Assembly: GCF_014196795.1 (NCBI RefSeq)
Contig: NZ_JACIEJ010000009.1
Span: forward strand, 62,001-126,000
Direction: 5' to 3'
Length of the DNA: 64,000 nucleotides
From: Sagittula marina
GTDB taxonomy: Bacteria; Pseudomonadota; Alphaproteobacteria; Rhodobacterales; Rhodobacteraceae
A program made the translations under genes and the position numbers. Under the pieces are notes generated by a model, which saw only the letters and a list, made by a program, of their open reading frames with translations, was not told the DNA's origin and ran no database searches. Positions 34,943-43,701 of the stretch are shown here, piece after piece; position 1 is the stretch's first letter; every line of letters starts with the position of its first letter.

Positions 34943-36136
34943 TCAGGCGCAGGCAAAGCCCGTTCTGCGCTCCCGGAAAACCACGACCGCGAGGATGGCG
35001 CCCACAAGCGCGGCCGCGGCAAAGACCATGAAGGCCATGTGGTATCCGCCTGCCTTGATCAACGGCTGCGACAGGATCGGAGAGATGAACTGTCCGATGA
35101 AGAGGCTGAAGGTCAGCGCCCCGGACGCCACGCCGTGATGGCGCATCGGCACCGCGTCGAGGGTCGAGTTGAGCAGCGTCGGCACGATCAGCCCCGGCCC
35201 CATGCCCACCAGCAGTGAGGCCACCGCAATCAGCGGCACAATTTCAACGTAGCCCAACGTGAAAAAGCCTGTTGCCAGCAACACGAAGCCCGCACCAAGC
35301 ACGCCGCCGCGGCCAAGCGCCCGACGCAGCTTCGGGTAGACCATGGCAATGGTGCCGGCAGCAAAAGTCACGCAGACCATCATCAGGGCAGCGGTGCTGG
35401 GGTCGGTATGGCCCAGCTCTGCCAGATAGAAGGCGATTTGCGTCGGCAGAATGTAGAAGGTCGAAAACGACAACACCATCAGCAGCAGGCCGAGGCCCAG
35501 CACCATCGGCCAGCCGTCCTGTCCCGCGTCGGACGGATGGCTGCCGTCGGTGTCGGACTGGCTTTTGGGCTCATCCAGACACAGGTACAGGATCGGAAGA
35601 TAGATCAGCCCCACCAGATAGAGCGCGAAGGGATAAAAGGACGAATGGTTCGCCAGAAACCCCGCCACCGCGATGAAGACCAGCCCGCCGAAGTTGATGA
35701 AGGTCATTTGCAGGCCCATGAACCTGCCGCGCTCTGGCCCGCGGAAATATTGCGCCACCAGTGCCGTCATTGCGGTCATCAGCATCGCGACGCCCATGCC
35801 CAGCAGCAGCCGTGTCGCCAGCAGGACTTCCAGCGACGGGGCCCACAGGCCCGCGCTGCCCGCGACGCCGAACAGGCCGCTGCCGATCATCAGCATCTTT
35901 TTGCGGCCAACGCGGTCCACCAGCAACCCCGCGAAGGGCGCGATGAGGGCCACCGTCAGCGAGGGCGCGGTGATCAGAAGGCGCGTCAGAAGATCGGCGT
36001 TCGGCGTCGCGGCAAAGTATTCCCCGATGCCCGGCAGTCCGGGGCTGATGATCGCATTGGACATGACTGTCAGTGTCGCCGCCAATAGCAACGCGACCGC
36101 GCGACGGTCCTTGAGAAGAGACCCCATAAGAGACAC
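34943..36136 (-). CDS. MFS transporter, probable drug/metabolite exporter
   Basis: A 397-residue protein with twelve hydrophobic segments and the MFS loop motif between helices 2 and 3 (GLLVDRVGRKKMLMIG). It resembles multidrug-type DHA1 exporters (PGLPGIGEYFAATPNADLL near the N terminus). A TetR gene is divergent across a 92-bp promoter region with an inverted repeat, a classic repressor-exporter pair. The substrate is unknown. Confidence 0.88.
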   Translation of the reverse strand: MSLMGSLLKDRRAVALLLAATLTVMSNAIISPGLPGIGEYFAATPNADLLTRLLITAPSLTVALIAPFAGLLVDRVGRKKMLMIGSGLFGVAGSAGLWAPSLEVLLATRLLLGMGVAMLMTAMTALVAQYFRGPERGRFMGLQMTFINFGGLVFIAVAGFLANHSSFYPFALYLVGLIYLPILYLCLDEPKSQSDTDGSHPSDAGQDGWPMVLGLGLLLMVLSFSTFYILPTQIAFYLAELGHTDPSTAALMMVCVTFAAGTIAMVYPKLRRALGRGGVLGAGFVLLATGFFTLGYVEIVPLIAVASLLVGMGPGLIVPTLLNSTLDAVPMRHHGVASGALTFSLFIGQFISPILSQPLIKAGGYHMAFMVFAAAALVGAILAVVVFRERRTGFACA

Positions 36137-36161
36137 CTGCAGTGAGAGAGGAGATTACAAT

Positions 36162-36183
36162 TTACAAAGTATGTAACTTGTAA
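36162..36183. promoter_or_regulatory. Inverted repeat, probable TetR operator
   Basis: TTACAA (36162-36167) and TTGTAA (36178-36183) are inverted arms separated by 10 bp, inside the AT-rich promoter region shared by the exporter and the TetR gene. Arm spacing and location fit a TetR-family operator, so autoregulation is likely. Confidence 0.5.
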
Positions 36184-36228
36184 GAAAATCACATACAAGC
36201 TTCAAGCAGGACGGAGAAGGTCGAAACG

Positions 36229-36825
36229 ATGCCGCGCACAGGTCTCGCCCCGAAAGAGCTTAGACGTCGTGCAATCGAGGCGGCCATCCATCGCATCAAA
36301 ACTGTCGGCTACGCCAAGTTGCGGGTCACGGATGTGGCCGCGGAACTGGATGTGAGCCATGCCGCGCTCTATGCCCATTTTTCAGGCAAGGCCGATCTTT
36401 TGGACGCGGTTGTGGGCCATTGGCTCGACGTGTCGCAAGAGGATCTGCGCGCGGCTGTGTCTGGCCGGGGGACGCCTGAGGAACGCCTGGAAAACTGGCT
36501 GATCCAGCGGCTGCGGCTGAAACGCGAAGCCGCGGTGAAGGACCCGGAATTGTACGAGGCCTATTGCCACGCGTCGGATCGGATGCGCGACGTGGTTCAA
36601 CGGCACAAGATGCTTTGGCGCGACCAGATCGCCGTGCTGATCGTTCAGGCCATCCCCGACATCAAAGACCCCACACATGCCGCGCGGCTGGTGCAATCGG
36701 CGCTGTACGGCTTCAACCACCCCCGGTTGGTGCTCGATGATCTGGACACGCCGTCAGATGAGGTCGAGACCCGGCTGCGCGATGTCCTGCATACCCTGAT
36801 CGCCGGGCTGCGCGTCGCGTCGTGA
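36229..36825 (+). CDS. TetR-family transcriptional regulator
   Basis: A 198-residue regulator with an N-terminal TetR helix-turn-helix (KLRVTDVAAELDVSHAALYAHFSGKADLLDAVV) and a C-terminal ligand domain containing LVQSALYGFNHPRLVLDD. It probably represses the divergent MFS gene in response to an exported compound. Confidence 0.9.
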   Translation: MPRTGLAPKELRRRAIEAAIHRIKTVGYAKLRVTDVAAELDVSHAALYAHFSGKADLLDAVVGHWLDVSQEDLRAAVSGRGTPEERLENWLIQRLRLKREAAVKDPELYEAYCHASDRMRDVVQRHKMLWRDQIAVLIVQAIPDIKDPTHAARLVQSALYGFNHPRLVLDDLDTPSDEVETRLRDVLHTLIAGLRVAS

Positions 36826-37211
36826 TCCCGGCGGGATCCTGCGCGCAGAGGAGCGGTGTTTTCGTGAGCGGCGTGCTCGGTGTCAGGTGAGGCTGCTTGG
36901 CTTTCGCGCCGGAACCTGACGGAAAACGCTGTGCAGACGGCAAATTGGTGGCGAGTTGCGACGCCTCGGTGGGGGCTGAACCTTGAACGCTGCTTTTCCA
37001 TGCGCCCGGACGATCTGTTCCTGAACGGGAGCGCGTTGTCGCCCGCAGACGGTGACGCGGACCGGGTGTCGCGACGTTCCTGCTGGCGCCGCTGCCGATC
37101 TGCATGGTTTATGGTATGCGGGTGATGGCGCCACGAACACGTCACCACAATGCCGCCAGCAGAGAGGACAGACCCGATGGTCACGACACCCCAAGCCAAA
37201 GCGCGGCGCGC
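36826..37211. other. Gap without a recognisable gene
   Basis: About 386 bp between the TetR and davA genes. No credible coding frame or strong hairpin is visible. The promoter for davAB must lie here, but I could not place its boxes with confidence. Confidence 0.4.
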
Positions 37212-37988
37212 ATGAGGCTCGCCATATTGCAATGTCCCGCAGCTGGTGGTGACCGGAGCGCCGCAGAGGCCCGCCTGACAGAGGCGCTGACCGCCGCCGG
37301 ACAAGCGGGCTGTGACCTGCTGCTTGCGCCAGAGCTGATGCTGCCCGGATACAATTGCCCGGAAACCCATGCCCGAGAGGCCCGCAGCTTTGATGAGATG
37401 TGCACCGATCTGGCGCGCATGGCGTCCGCATCGGGATGCGGGGTGGTGACCGGCTGGGTCGAGCGTGACGGCGACACGCTGTATAACGTCGCCACTGCCA
37501 TCAGCGCAGAGGGCGCGGTGCTCGCGCATCACCGCAAATGCATGTTGTTCGGGGATATGGAACGGGCGGGCTTTGCACGGGGGACGGGTGCGCCGTGTCG
37601 GTTCGACTATCGCGGTCGCCGCTTTGGTCTGCTGATTTGCTACGAGATCGAGTTTCCCGAGCTTGCGCGTGATCTGGCCCGCAGTGGGGCAGAGGTGATG
37701 CTGGTGCCCACCGCCAACCCCGCCGGGTTCGAGCATGTGCAGCGCATCCTGCTGCCCGCCCGCGCCAATGAAAACCGCGCCTTTGTGGCATATGCAAACT
37801 TTTGCGGCACGGAAAACGGTATGACGTACTCGGGGCGATCCTTGCTGGCCGGGCCGGATGGCGAGACGATCATGGCCGCCGGGCAGGCCCCTGCCTTGCT
37901 GATCGGCGAGCTGCCGCAGATCGGGGACTATCCGCAAGATGTGCTGTCGATACAGGCGCAGGACCTTGACGAGATGCAGCGCGGCTGA
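37212..37988 (+). CDS. davA: 5-aminovaleramidase DavA (carbon-nitrogen hydrolase)
   Basis: A 258-residue nitrilase-superfamily amidase with the Glu-Lys-Cys triad: E41 in LLAPELMLPGYN, K109 in HHRKCMLFGDME and C143 in LLICYEIEFPE. In Pseudomonas putida DavA hydrolyses 5-aminovaleramide to 5-aminovalerate and ammonia. Similarity to that enzyme (RLAILQCP start, ARANENRAFVAYANFCG segment) and the directly following davB support the name. The ATG at 37212 gives the family N terminus. A general aliphatic amidase is the alternative. Confidence 0.85.
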   Translation: MRLAILQCPAAGGDRSAAEARLTEALTAAGQAGCDLLLAPELMLPGYNCPETHAREARSFDEMCTDLARMASASGCGVVTGWVERDGDTLYNVATAISAEGAVLAHHRKCMLFGDMERAGFARGTGAPCRFDYRGRRFGLLICYEIEFPELARDLARSGAEVMLVPTANPAGFEHVQRILLPARANENRAFVAYANFCGTENGMTYSGRSLLAGPDGETIMAAGQAPALLIGELPQIGDYPQDVLSIQAQDLDEMQRG

Positions 37989-38051
37989 CCCTTCACACAG
38001 ATCACGGAGATCGCGCGGTAAGACGCGCGCCGCAGAACGAGGACACCGACC

Positions 38052-39701
38052 ATGACCAATGCGCCGCTCACTGCCTTTGGGCCGGATTTTCCCTTTTCCT
38101 ACGAGGATTGGATCACCCATCCCGCCGGGACGGGCACGATCCCGAAGGATGCGCTTGGCGAACCTGTGGCGATCATTGGCGCGGGTGCGGCCGGGGTGAT
38201 TGCAGGCTTCGAGCTGATGAAAATGGGCCTGCGCCCGGTGTTCTACGAATCCGCGCGGTTCGGGGGGCGGCTGCGCTCCAAGCCGTTCGAGGGCACCAAT
38301 GGCGTCATCGCGGAACTGGGCGGAATGCGCTTCCCGGTGTCGTCCAAGGGGTTTTACCATTACCTCGACCTGACAGGATGCGAGACGCGGCCCTTTCCCA
38401 ACCCGCTGACCCCCGCGTCGGGATCGACCGTGATCGATCTGGAGGGCGAGACGCATTTCGCGCGAACATTGCAGGATCTGCCCCCGCTCTACCGCGACAT
38501 TGCCGCCGCGTATGACGAGGCGCTCGCCAATCAGGCGGCGTTCCCCGAGTTGCAGGCGGCGATCAAGGCCAAGGATATCGCCGCGATCAAGTCGATCTGG
38601 GATCCGCTGGTGGCGGACTGGGATGAGCGGACCTTTTATGATTTCGTTGCCCATTCCGACGCCTTCCAGAAGCTGGATTTCCAGCATCGTGAAGTCTTTG
38701 GCCAGGTGGGCTTTGGCACTGGCGGCTGGGACAGCGACTTCCCGAATTCCATGCTGGAAATCCTGCGGGTCAACCTGCTGGGGCTGGATGATGAGCAGCG
38801 CTACGTCGTTGGCGGCGTCGAACAGATGCTGCACAAGCTGTGGCACACCGCCCCCGATTGCGCCCATTGGCCCCAGGGCACGACGCTTGCGCAGCTCAAC
38901 GGTGGGGCGACGCGCAGCCGCGCAACCGCGCTCAGCCGCGCGGGTGACATGATCCGAGTCAGCGACCAATGGGGCAACGAGGACAGCTATGCCGCCGTGC
39001 TGGCCACCTGTCAGACCCACTTGCTGACCACCGCTATCGACGTCGAAGAGGCGCTGTTCGCGCAGAAGATCTGGATGGCGCTCGACCGCACGCGCTACAT
39101 GCAGTCGGCCAAGACATTCGTCATGGTGGACCGTCCCTTCTGGAACGACATCGACCCGGCCACGGGGCGTCCTCTCATGTCCATGACGCTGACCGACCGC
39201 CACACGCGGGGCACCTATTTCTTTGACAACGGGCCGGATCAGCCCAGCGTCATCTGCCTGAGTTATTCGTGGATGACCGATGCGCTGAAGGTCCTGCCGC
39301 TGTCGGACGAAAAGCGTGTCGATCTGGCGCTGAAGGCTTTGGCCAAGATCTACCCCGGCGTCGATATCGCACGGCACATTCGGGGCGCGCCGATCTGCGT
39401 CAGCTGGGAGGCCGACGAGAACTTCCTCGGAGCCTTCAAGGGCGCTTTGCCCGGACACTATCGGTACAATCGCCGCATTTACGGGCATTTCATGCAAGAC
39501 GCGCTGCCGGATCAGGAAAAGGGGCTTTTTCTGGCGGGCGACGGGGTCAGCTGGACGCCCGCCTGGGTCGAGGGGGCGGTTCAGACCGGTTTGAACGCGG
39601 TTTGGGGCATAATGACTCATTTCGGCGGCCAGACGTCCGCGCAAAACCCCGGGCCGGGCGATCTGTATCCAGAACGCGCGCCCGTCAGGCTGCCCGATTA
39701 G
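38052..39701 (+). CDS. davB: L-lysine 2-monooxygenase DavB (flavin amine oxidase family)
   Basis: A 549-residue FAD enzyme that oxidatively decarboxylates L-lysine to 5-aminovaleramide, CO2 and water. The FAD motif VAIIGAGAAGVIAGFELMK is at residues 38-56. GGMRFPVSSKGFYHY, FGQVGFGTGGWDSDFPNSML and the C-terminal GDGVSWTPAWVEGAVQTGLNA match what I recall of P. putida DavB almost residue for residue. The annotation tryptophan 2-monooxygenase is often given to this family. The davA partner argues for lysine. It begins 63 bp after davA. Confidence 0.88.
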   Translation: MTNAPLTAFGPDFPFSYEDWITHPAGTGTIPKDALGEPVAIIGAGAAGVIAGFELMKMGLRPVFYESARFGGRLRSKPFEGTNGVIAELGGMRFPVSSKGFYHYLDLTGCETRPFPNPLTPASGSTVIDLEGETHFARTLQDLPPLYRDIAAAYDEALANQAAFPELQAAIKAKDIAAIKSIWDPLVADWDERTFYDFVAHSDAFQKLDFQHREVFGQVGFGTGGWDSDFPNSMLEILRVNLLGLDDEQRYVVGGVEQMLHKLWHTAPDCAHWPQGTTLAQLNGGATRSRATALSRAGDMIRVSDQWGNEDSYAAVLATCQTHLLTTAIDVEEALFAQKIWMALDRTRYMQSAKTFVMVDRPFWNDIDPATGRPLMSMTLTDRHTRGTYFFDNGPDQPSVICLSYSWMTDALKVLPLSDEKRVDLALKALAKIYPGVDIARHIRGAPICVSWEADENFLGAFKGALPGHYRYNRRIYGHFMQDALPDQEKGLFLAGDGVSWTPAWVEGAVQTGLNAVWGIMTHFGGQTSAQNPGPGDLYPERAPVRLPD

Positions 39702-39867
39702 ATCGCACCGGGTTGATCTCGCATCCTGTCATGTCATGGTGGTCGACACGTTTCATATGTCGCGTGAGGCGCCGATCTGCCAAACCCCGACTGTGAAGTG
39801 CCAAAACAACAGGGAAAGCGTCGACAAGGCGTGCCCGACCACCAAAACAACAACAGAGAGACCCGCC

Positions 39868-40836
39868 ATGAAATTCACATCACTTTCCATCCTCGCCGCG
39901 ACCACCGTCCTGGCCGGTGCTGCCACCGCCGAGACATGGGACATGCCGATGGCTTACCCGGCCTCCAACTACCACACCGAGAACGCGCAGACCTTTGCTG
40001 ACGCGGTCGCAGAGTGCACGGGCGGTGAGCTGGAAATCGTGATCCACGCTGGCGGCTCGCTGTTCAAGGGCGACGAGATCAAGCGCGCCGTTCAGCTGGG
40101 AGAGGCCCAGATCGGCGAGCGCCTGCTGTCCGCTCACGCCAACGAAGACGCGATCTTTGCCTATGATTCCGTGCCGTTTCTGGCCACGTCCTTCGAGGCG
40201 TCCGAGAAGCTGCGCGAGGCGGCGCTGCCCACCCTGAGCGAGGTCCTGGCCGATCAGAACATCGTACCGCTGTATTCCGTGCCGTGGCCGCCGCAGGGTC
40301 TGTATTTCTCCAAGCCCGTTTCCGAGCCGTCGGAAATGGAGGGTGTGAAGTTCCGCGCCTACAACTCGATCACCGCACGGGTGGCAGAGCTGTCCGGCAT
40401 GGTTCCGACCCAGATCGAAGCCGCCGACCTGAAACAGGCGCTGGCCACGGGCGTTGTGTCCTCGATGATTTCCTCCGGCTCCACCGGTGTGGACGAAAGC
40501 GTCTGGGAAGACATGACCAACTTCTACGACGTCAAGGCCTGGCTGCCGCGCAACACGGTGTTCGCCAGCAAGGACGCTTTTGAGGGCCTGTCAGACGAGG
40601 TGCGCACCTGCCTGACCGACGAAGCCGAAAAGGCGCAGGCCCGTGGCACCGAAAAGGCGGCGGAGCTTGCAGGCGGTTTCGTGGACACGCTCGCCTCCAA
40701 TGGTATGGACGTGAACCCGCCCAGCGACGCGGTGACGGCCAAGCTCAAGGAGATCGGTGAGACCATGACATCGGAGTGGCTCGAAACCACCGGCGAGAAA
40801 GGCCAGACGATCATCGACGCCTACAAGGCTGACTGA
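39868..40836 (+). CDS. dctP: TRAP transporter substrate-binding protein (DctP type)
   Basis: A 322-residue periplasmic protein with a Sec signal (cleavage after AATA) and the DctP fold (GSLFKGDEIKRAVQLGEAQIGE; GVKFRAYNSITARVAELSGM). I start at ATG 39868, where the signal peptide begins; the open frame reaches back to 39736 without sense. It heads a TRAP cassette 166 bp after davB, in the same direction, and may import a lysine-related or organic-acid substrate. Confidence 0.9.
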   Translation: MKFTSLSILAATTVLAGAATAETWDMPMAYPASNYHTENAQTFADAVAECTGGELEIVIHAGGSLFKGDEIKRAVQLGEAQIGERLLSAHANEDAIFAYDSVPFLATSFEASEKLREAALPTLSEVLADQNIVPLYSVPWPPQGLYFSKPVSEPSEMEGVKFRAYNSITARVAELSGMVPTQIEAADLKQALATGVVSSMISSGSTGVDESVWEDMTNFYDVKAWLPRNTVFASKDAFEGLSDEVRTCLTDEAEKAQARGTEKAAELAGGFVDTLASNGMDVNPPSDAVTAKLKEIGETMTSEWLETTGEKGQTIIDAYKAD

Positions 40837-40946
40837 TCCGGCGCGACACCGGGGCGGAGCCTCCCTTGGCGGGCTTCGCTTCGGTGTGACATTCCATGAC
40901 ACATGCGATCGCCGTTCCACCGGGGTCCGACACGTAAAGGTTGCTC

Positions 40947-42854
40947 ATGCGCCAAACCTTCGACCGTATTTACACCCTGTCCCGCCTCGGAGCCTCGCTG
41001 TCGCTCATCGCGATCCTGTGCCTTGTGGTGGCGCAGATGGTCAGTCGCTGGCTGGGCGTCCTGTTTCCCGGTGGGGCCAATTACGCGGGATATGCCATGG
41101 CGGCGGCGTCGTTTCTGGCGCTCGCGGACACGTTTCGCCACAACGAACACATTCGCGTTGGCATGGTGATCGAGCGCAGTGGTCGCTGGCGCAGGGGCTT
41201 TGAGATCTGGTGCTACACCGTCGGTGCCGTGATCGCCTTGTTTTTTGCGTGGTATGCGGTTGAGACACCCTTTTTAAGCCACAAGATCAATGACGTCAGC
41301 CAGGGTCAGGACGGCACGCCCCTGTGGATTCCGCAGCTTGCCATGGCGGCCGGGGCCGTGTTGCTGGCCATCGCCATGCTCGACAGCCTGCTGTCCATTC
41401 TCTTTCGCGACGGGCTTGGCGTCGACGCGCCGACCAAGCCGATGCTGCAAGACGCGCTGAAATCCATAAAGCCGCGTCTGATGCTCTTTGCGCTGAGCGC
41501 CTTGGTGATCTACGCCGCCGTCACACTGATGACCGGCTTTGACCGTGACGCCGTGGGGCTGAAGATCGGCGTCTTTCTGTTCGTGCTGTTCTTTCTGCTT
41601 GGGTCGGGGCTTTGGGTGGGGCTGGCGCTGATGGGTGTCGCCTATATGGGCATGATCGGTTTCACCCCGCGCAATCCCGGCAGCTCCATGAGCATCACGG
41701 TCTGGACCTCTGCTTCGAGCTGGACGCTGACCTCACTGCCGCTGTTCATCTGGATGGGCGAAATCCTGTACCGCACCCGGCTGTCCGAAGACATGTTCAA
41801 GGGGCTCGCGCCGTGGCTGGCGCGCTTTCCCGGCGGCCTGCTGCATTCCAACGTGGTGGGCTGCACGGTCTTTGCGGCGGTGTCCGGGTCCTCGGCGGCG
41901 ACGCTGACCACCGTGGGCAAGATGTCGATCCCGGAGCTGCGCAAACGTGGCTACCCGGAATTCATGATCGTGGGGACCCTGGCCGGGGCGGCGACGCTGG
42001 GCCTGATGATCCCGCCCTCGCTGACGCTGATCGTCTATGGGGTCACCGTGCAGCAAAGCGTCACCAGCCTGTTCATGGCCGGGGTCATTCCGGGCATCGT
42101 GCTGGCAACCATGTTCATGGCCTACATCGCCATCTGGTCGATGATCCGCAAGGATCAGGCCCCCGATCCGGAACCGGACACCACCTTCACCGAAAAGCTG
42201 CGCACCTCGACCCTGCTGATCCCGGTCATTGCCCTGATCGCGATTGTCATCGGCTCGATGTACCTTGGTATTGCCACGGCGACCGAAGCGGCGGCCTTTG
42301 GCGTCATTGGCGCGCTGGTTCTGGCCGCGATGCAAGGGTCGCTGGATTGGGAGGCCTTCCGCCAAAGCCTGACCGGCGCCACGCGGACCTCTGCCATGAT
42401 TGCGCTGATCCTGATGGGGGCGAGCTTTCTGACGCTGGCGATGGGCTTTACCGGCGTGCCGCGCGCCCTGGCAGAGGTGATCAGTGCGTGGAACCTGTCC
42501 CCGGTGGCGCTGATCGCAGCCCTGACCGTTTTCTACATCATCATCGGCATGTTCCTTGACGGGATCTCTGCGGTGGTGCTGACCATGGCGATCATCGAGC
42601 CGATGATCCGGGCCGCGGGCATTGACCTGATCTGGTTCGGAATTTTCATCGTTGTCGTGGTTGAGATGGCGCAGATCACGCCGCCGGTTGGCTTTAACCT
42701 CTTTGTTCTGCAAGGCATGACCCGGCACGACATGAGCTACATCGCCCGCACGGCCATTCCGATGTTTCTGATCATGGTCGTGATGGTGGGCATTCTGGTT
42801 GCCTTTCCGGGGCTTGCCACCTGGCTGCCCGAGACCGTACAGGCACGGCAATAA
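40947..42854 (+). CDS. TRAP transporter fused small-large permease (DctQM)
   Basis: A 635-residue fusion. Residues about 1-165 form a DctQ-like domain with four membrane segments (GYAMAAASFLALADTFRHNEHIRVGM). The rest is DctM-like (GSGLWVGLALMGVAYMGMIGF; VSGSSAATLTTVGKMSIPEL; GLMIPPSLTLIVYGV). The start at ATG 40947 follows AAAGG. Fused permeases are a known TRAP variant. It pairs with the preceding binding protein. Confidence 0.92.
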   Translation: MRQTFDRIYTLSRLGASLSLIAILCLVVAQMVSRWLGVLFPGGANYAGYAMAAASFLALADTFRHNEHIRVGMVIERSGRWRRGFEIWCYTVGAVIALFFAWYAVETPFLSHKINDVSQGQDGTPLWIPQLAMAAGAVLLAIAMLDSLLSILFRDGLGVDAPTKPMLQDALKSIKPRLMLFALSALVIYAAVTLMTGFDRDAVGLKIGVFLFVLFFLLGSGLWVGLALMGVAYMGMIGFTPRNPGSSMSITVWTSASSWTLTSLPLFIWMGEILYRTRLSEDMFKGLAPWLARFPGGLLHSNVVGCTVFAAVSGSSAATLTTVGKMSIPELRKRGYPEFMIVGTLAGAATLGLMIPPSLTLIVYGVTVQQSVTSLFMAGVIPGIVLATMFMAYIAIWSMIRKDQAPDPEPDTTFTEKLRTSTLLIPVIALIAIVIGSMYLGIATATEAAAFGVIGALVLAAMQGSLDWEAFRQSLTGATRTSAMIALILMGASFLTLAMGFTGVPRALAEVISAWNLSPVALIAALTVFYIIIGMFLDGISAVVLTMAIIEPMIRAAGIDLIWFGIFIVVVVEMAQITPPVGFNLFVLQGMTRHDMSYIARTAIPMFLIMVVMVGILVAFPGLATWLPETVQARQ

Positions 42855-42908
42855 CACGGCGGGGCGCGCACCGGCCGGGTGCGCGTCACGCTGTCTGATA
42901 GGTGTTTC

Positions 42909-43592
42909 ATGGCCCGTTTTATCGGGATTCTCAGTCTCGACACCCGATTTCCCCGCATCGTCGGGGACGCGGGCAACGTCGAAAGCTACCATCTGCCGGC
43001 CCGCGTGCGCGTGGTGCCGGGGGCGGGCAGCCCTGACATCGTCAAGGACGGGCGACCCGCGCCGGAGCTGGTCGCAGGTTTTCGTGATGCCGCGCACGCA
43101 CTGGTGGACGAGGGCGCTTGCCTCATCACCTCCACCTGCGGGTTCCTCATCACGGTGCAGCGCGACATCGCGGCAAGCCTTCCCGTGCCGGTGCTGCTGT
43201 CGGGGCTTAGCCTGCTGCCCACGGTGCGCCAGATGGTTGGCGGGCGTCCGGTGGGGGTGCTGACCGCCTCCGCCACGGCACTGGGGCCGGACGCGATCCG
43301 CGCCGCGGGCGTCACGCCTGATGACGTGCGCATCGCGGGAATGCAGGACAGTCCGTTGTTTACAGGCACGTTTTTGGCCCCAAAGACCAGTCAGCGCGCG
43401 ACCTTTGATACGGCAGAGATGCAGCGGGAGGTCTGTGAGAGCGCCCTGGCCTTGCTGCGGGCCAGTCCGGAAATCGCGGCCATCGTTCTGGAATGCGGCA
43501 ACCTGCCGCCCTACGCCGAGGCCATTCGGGCGGCCACCGCCAGGCCGGTCTTTTCCATCCTTGATGCGGCGCGCCTTGTGGGCGGGGTCTAG
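42909..43592 (+). CDS. Aspartate/glutamate racemase-family protein
   Basis: A 227-residue protein with both conserved cysteines, C77 in ITSTCGFLIT and C196 in VLECGNLPPYAEAI, so acid/base chemistry is intact, unlike the related protein at 10.8 kb. The subfamily with STCGF and ECGNLPPY motifs is not well characterised. It starts 54 bp after the fused TRAP permease in the same orientation and probably isomerises the imported compound or clears a D-amino acid. Confidence 0.8.
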   Translation: MARFIGILSLDTRFPRIVGDAGNVESYHLPARVRVVPGAGSPDIVKDGRPAPELVAGFRDAAHALVDEGACLITSTCGFLITVQRDIAASLPVPVLLSGLSLLPTVRQMVGGRPVGVLTASATALGPDAIRAAGVTPDDVRIAGMQDSPLFTGTFLAPKTSQRATFDTAEMQREVCESALALLRASPEIAAIVLECGNLPPYAEAIRAATARPVFSILDAARLVGGV

Positions 43593-43623
43593 GCCGGGAA
43601 AACGATGCCGACGTCGAAGCGGT

Positions 43624-43655
43624 GGCGGGCTTGTGCAACCGGCGATAAGCCCGCC
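43624..43655. terminator. Hairpin between convergent genes
   Basis: GGCGGGCTT (43624-43632) pairs with AAGCCCGCC (43647-43655), a perfect 9-bp stem with a 14-nt loop, between the racemase-like gene and the convergent aminotransferase-fold gene. It has no long T tract but is well placed as a bidirectional 3' end. Confidence 0.5.
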
Positions 43656-43701
43656 CCGTCAGGCATTTGCCGCCGCTATGACGGTGCGGCTGGTCCGGTC
43701 C

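Noticed and set aside
36645-39644. Minus-strand open frame of about 1,000 codons across davAB
   Set aside because: It is antisense to davA and davB, which have complete catalytic motifs; it has no recognisable domain.
37212-39701. Auxin synthesis pair (tryptophan monooxygenase plus indoleacetamide hydrolase)
   Set aside because: The hydrolase is a nitrilase-superfamily amidase like DavA, not the amidase-signature IaaH, and the oxidase matches lysine monooxygenase more closely.
39744-39762. CGACA-N9-TGTCG inverted repeat before dctP
   Set aside because: Arms of 5 bp in GC-rich DNA are expected by chance and match no known operator class.
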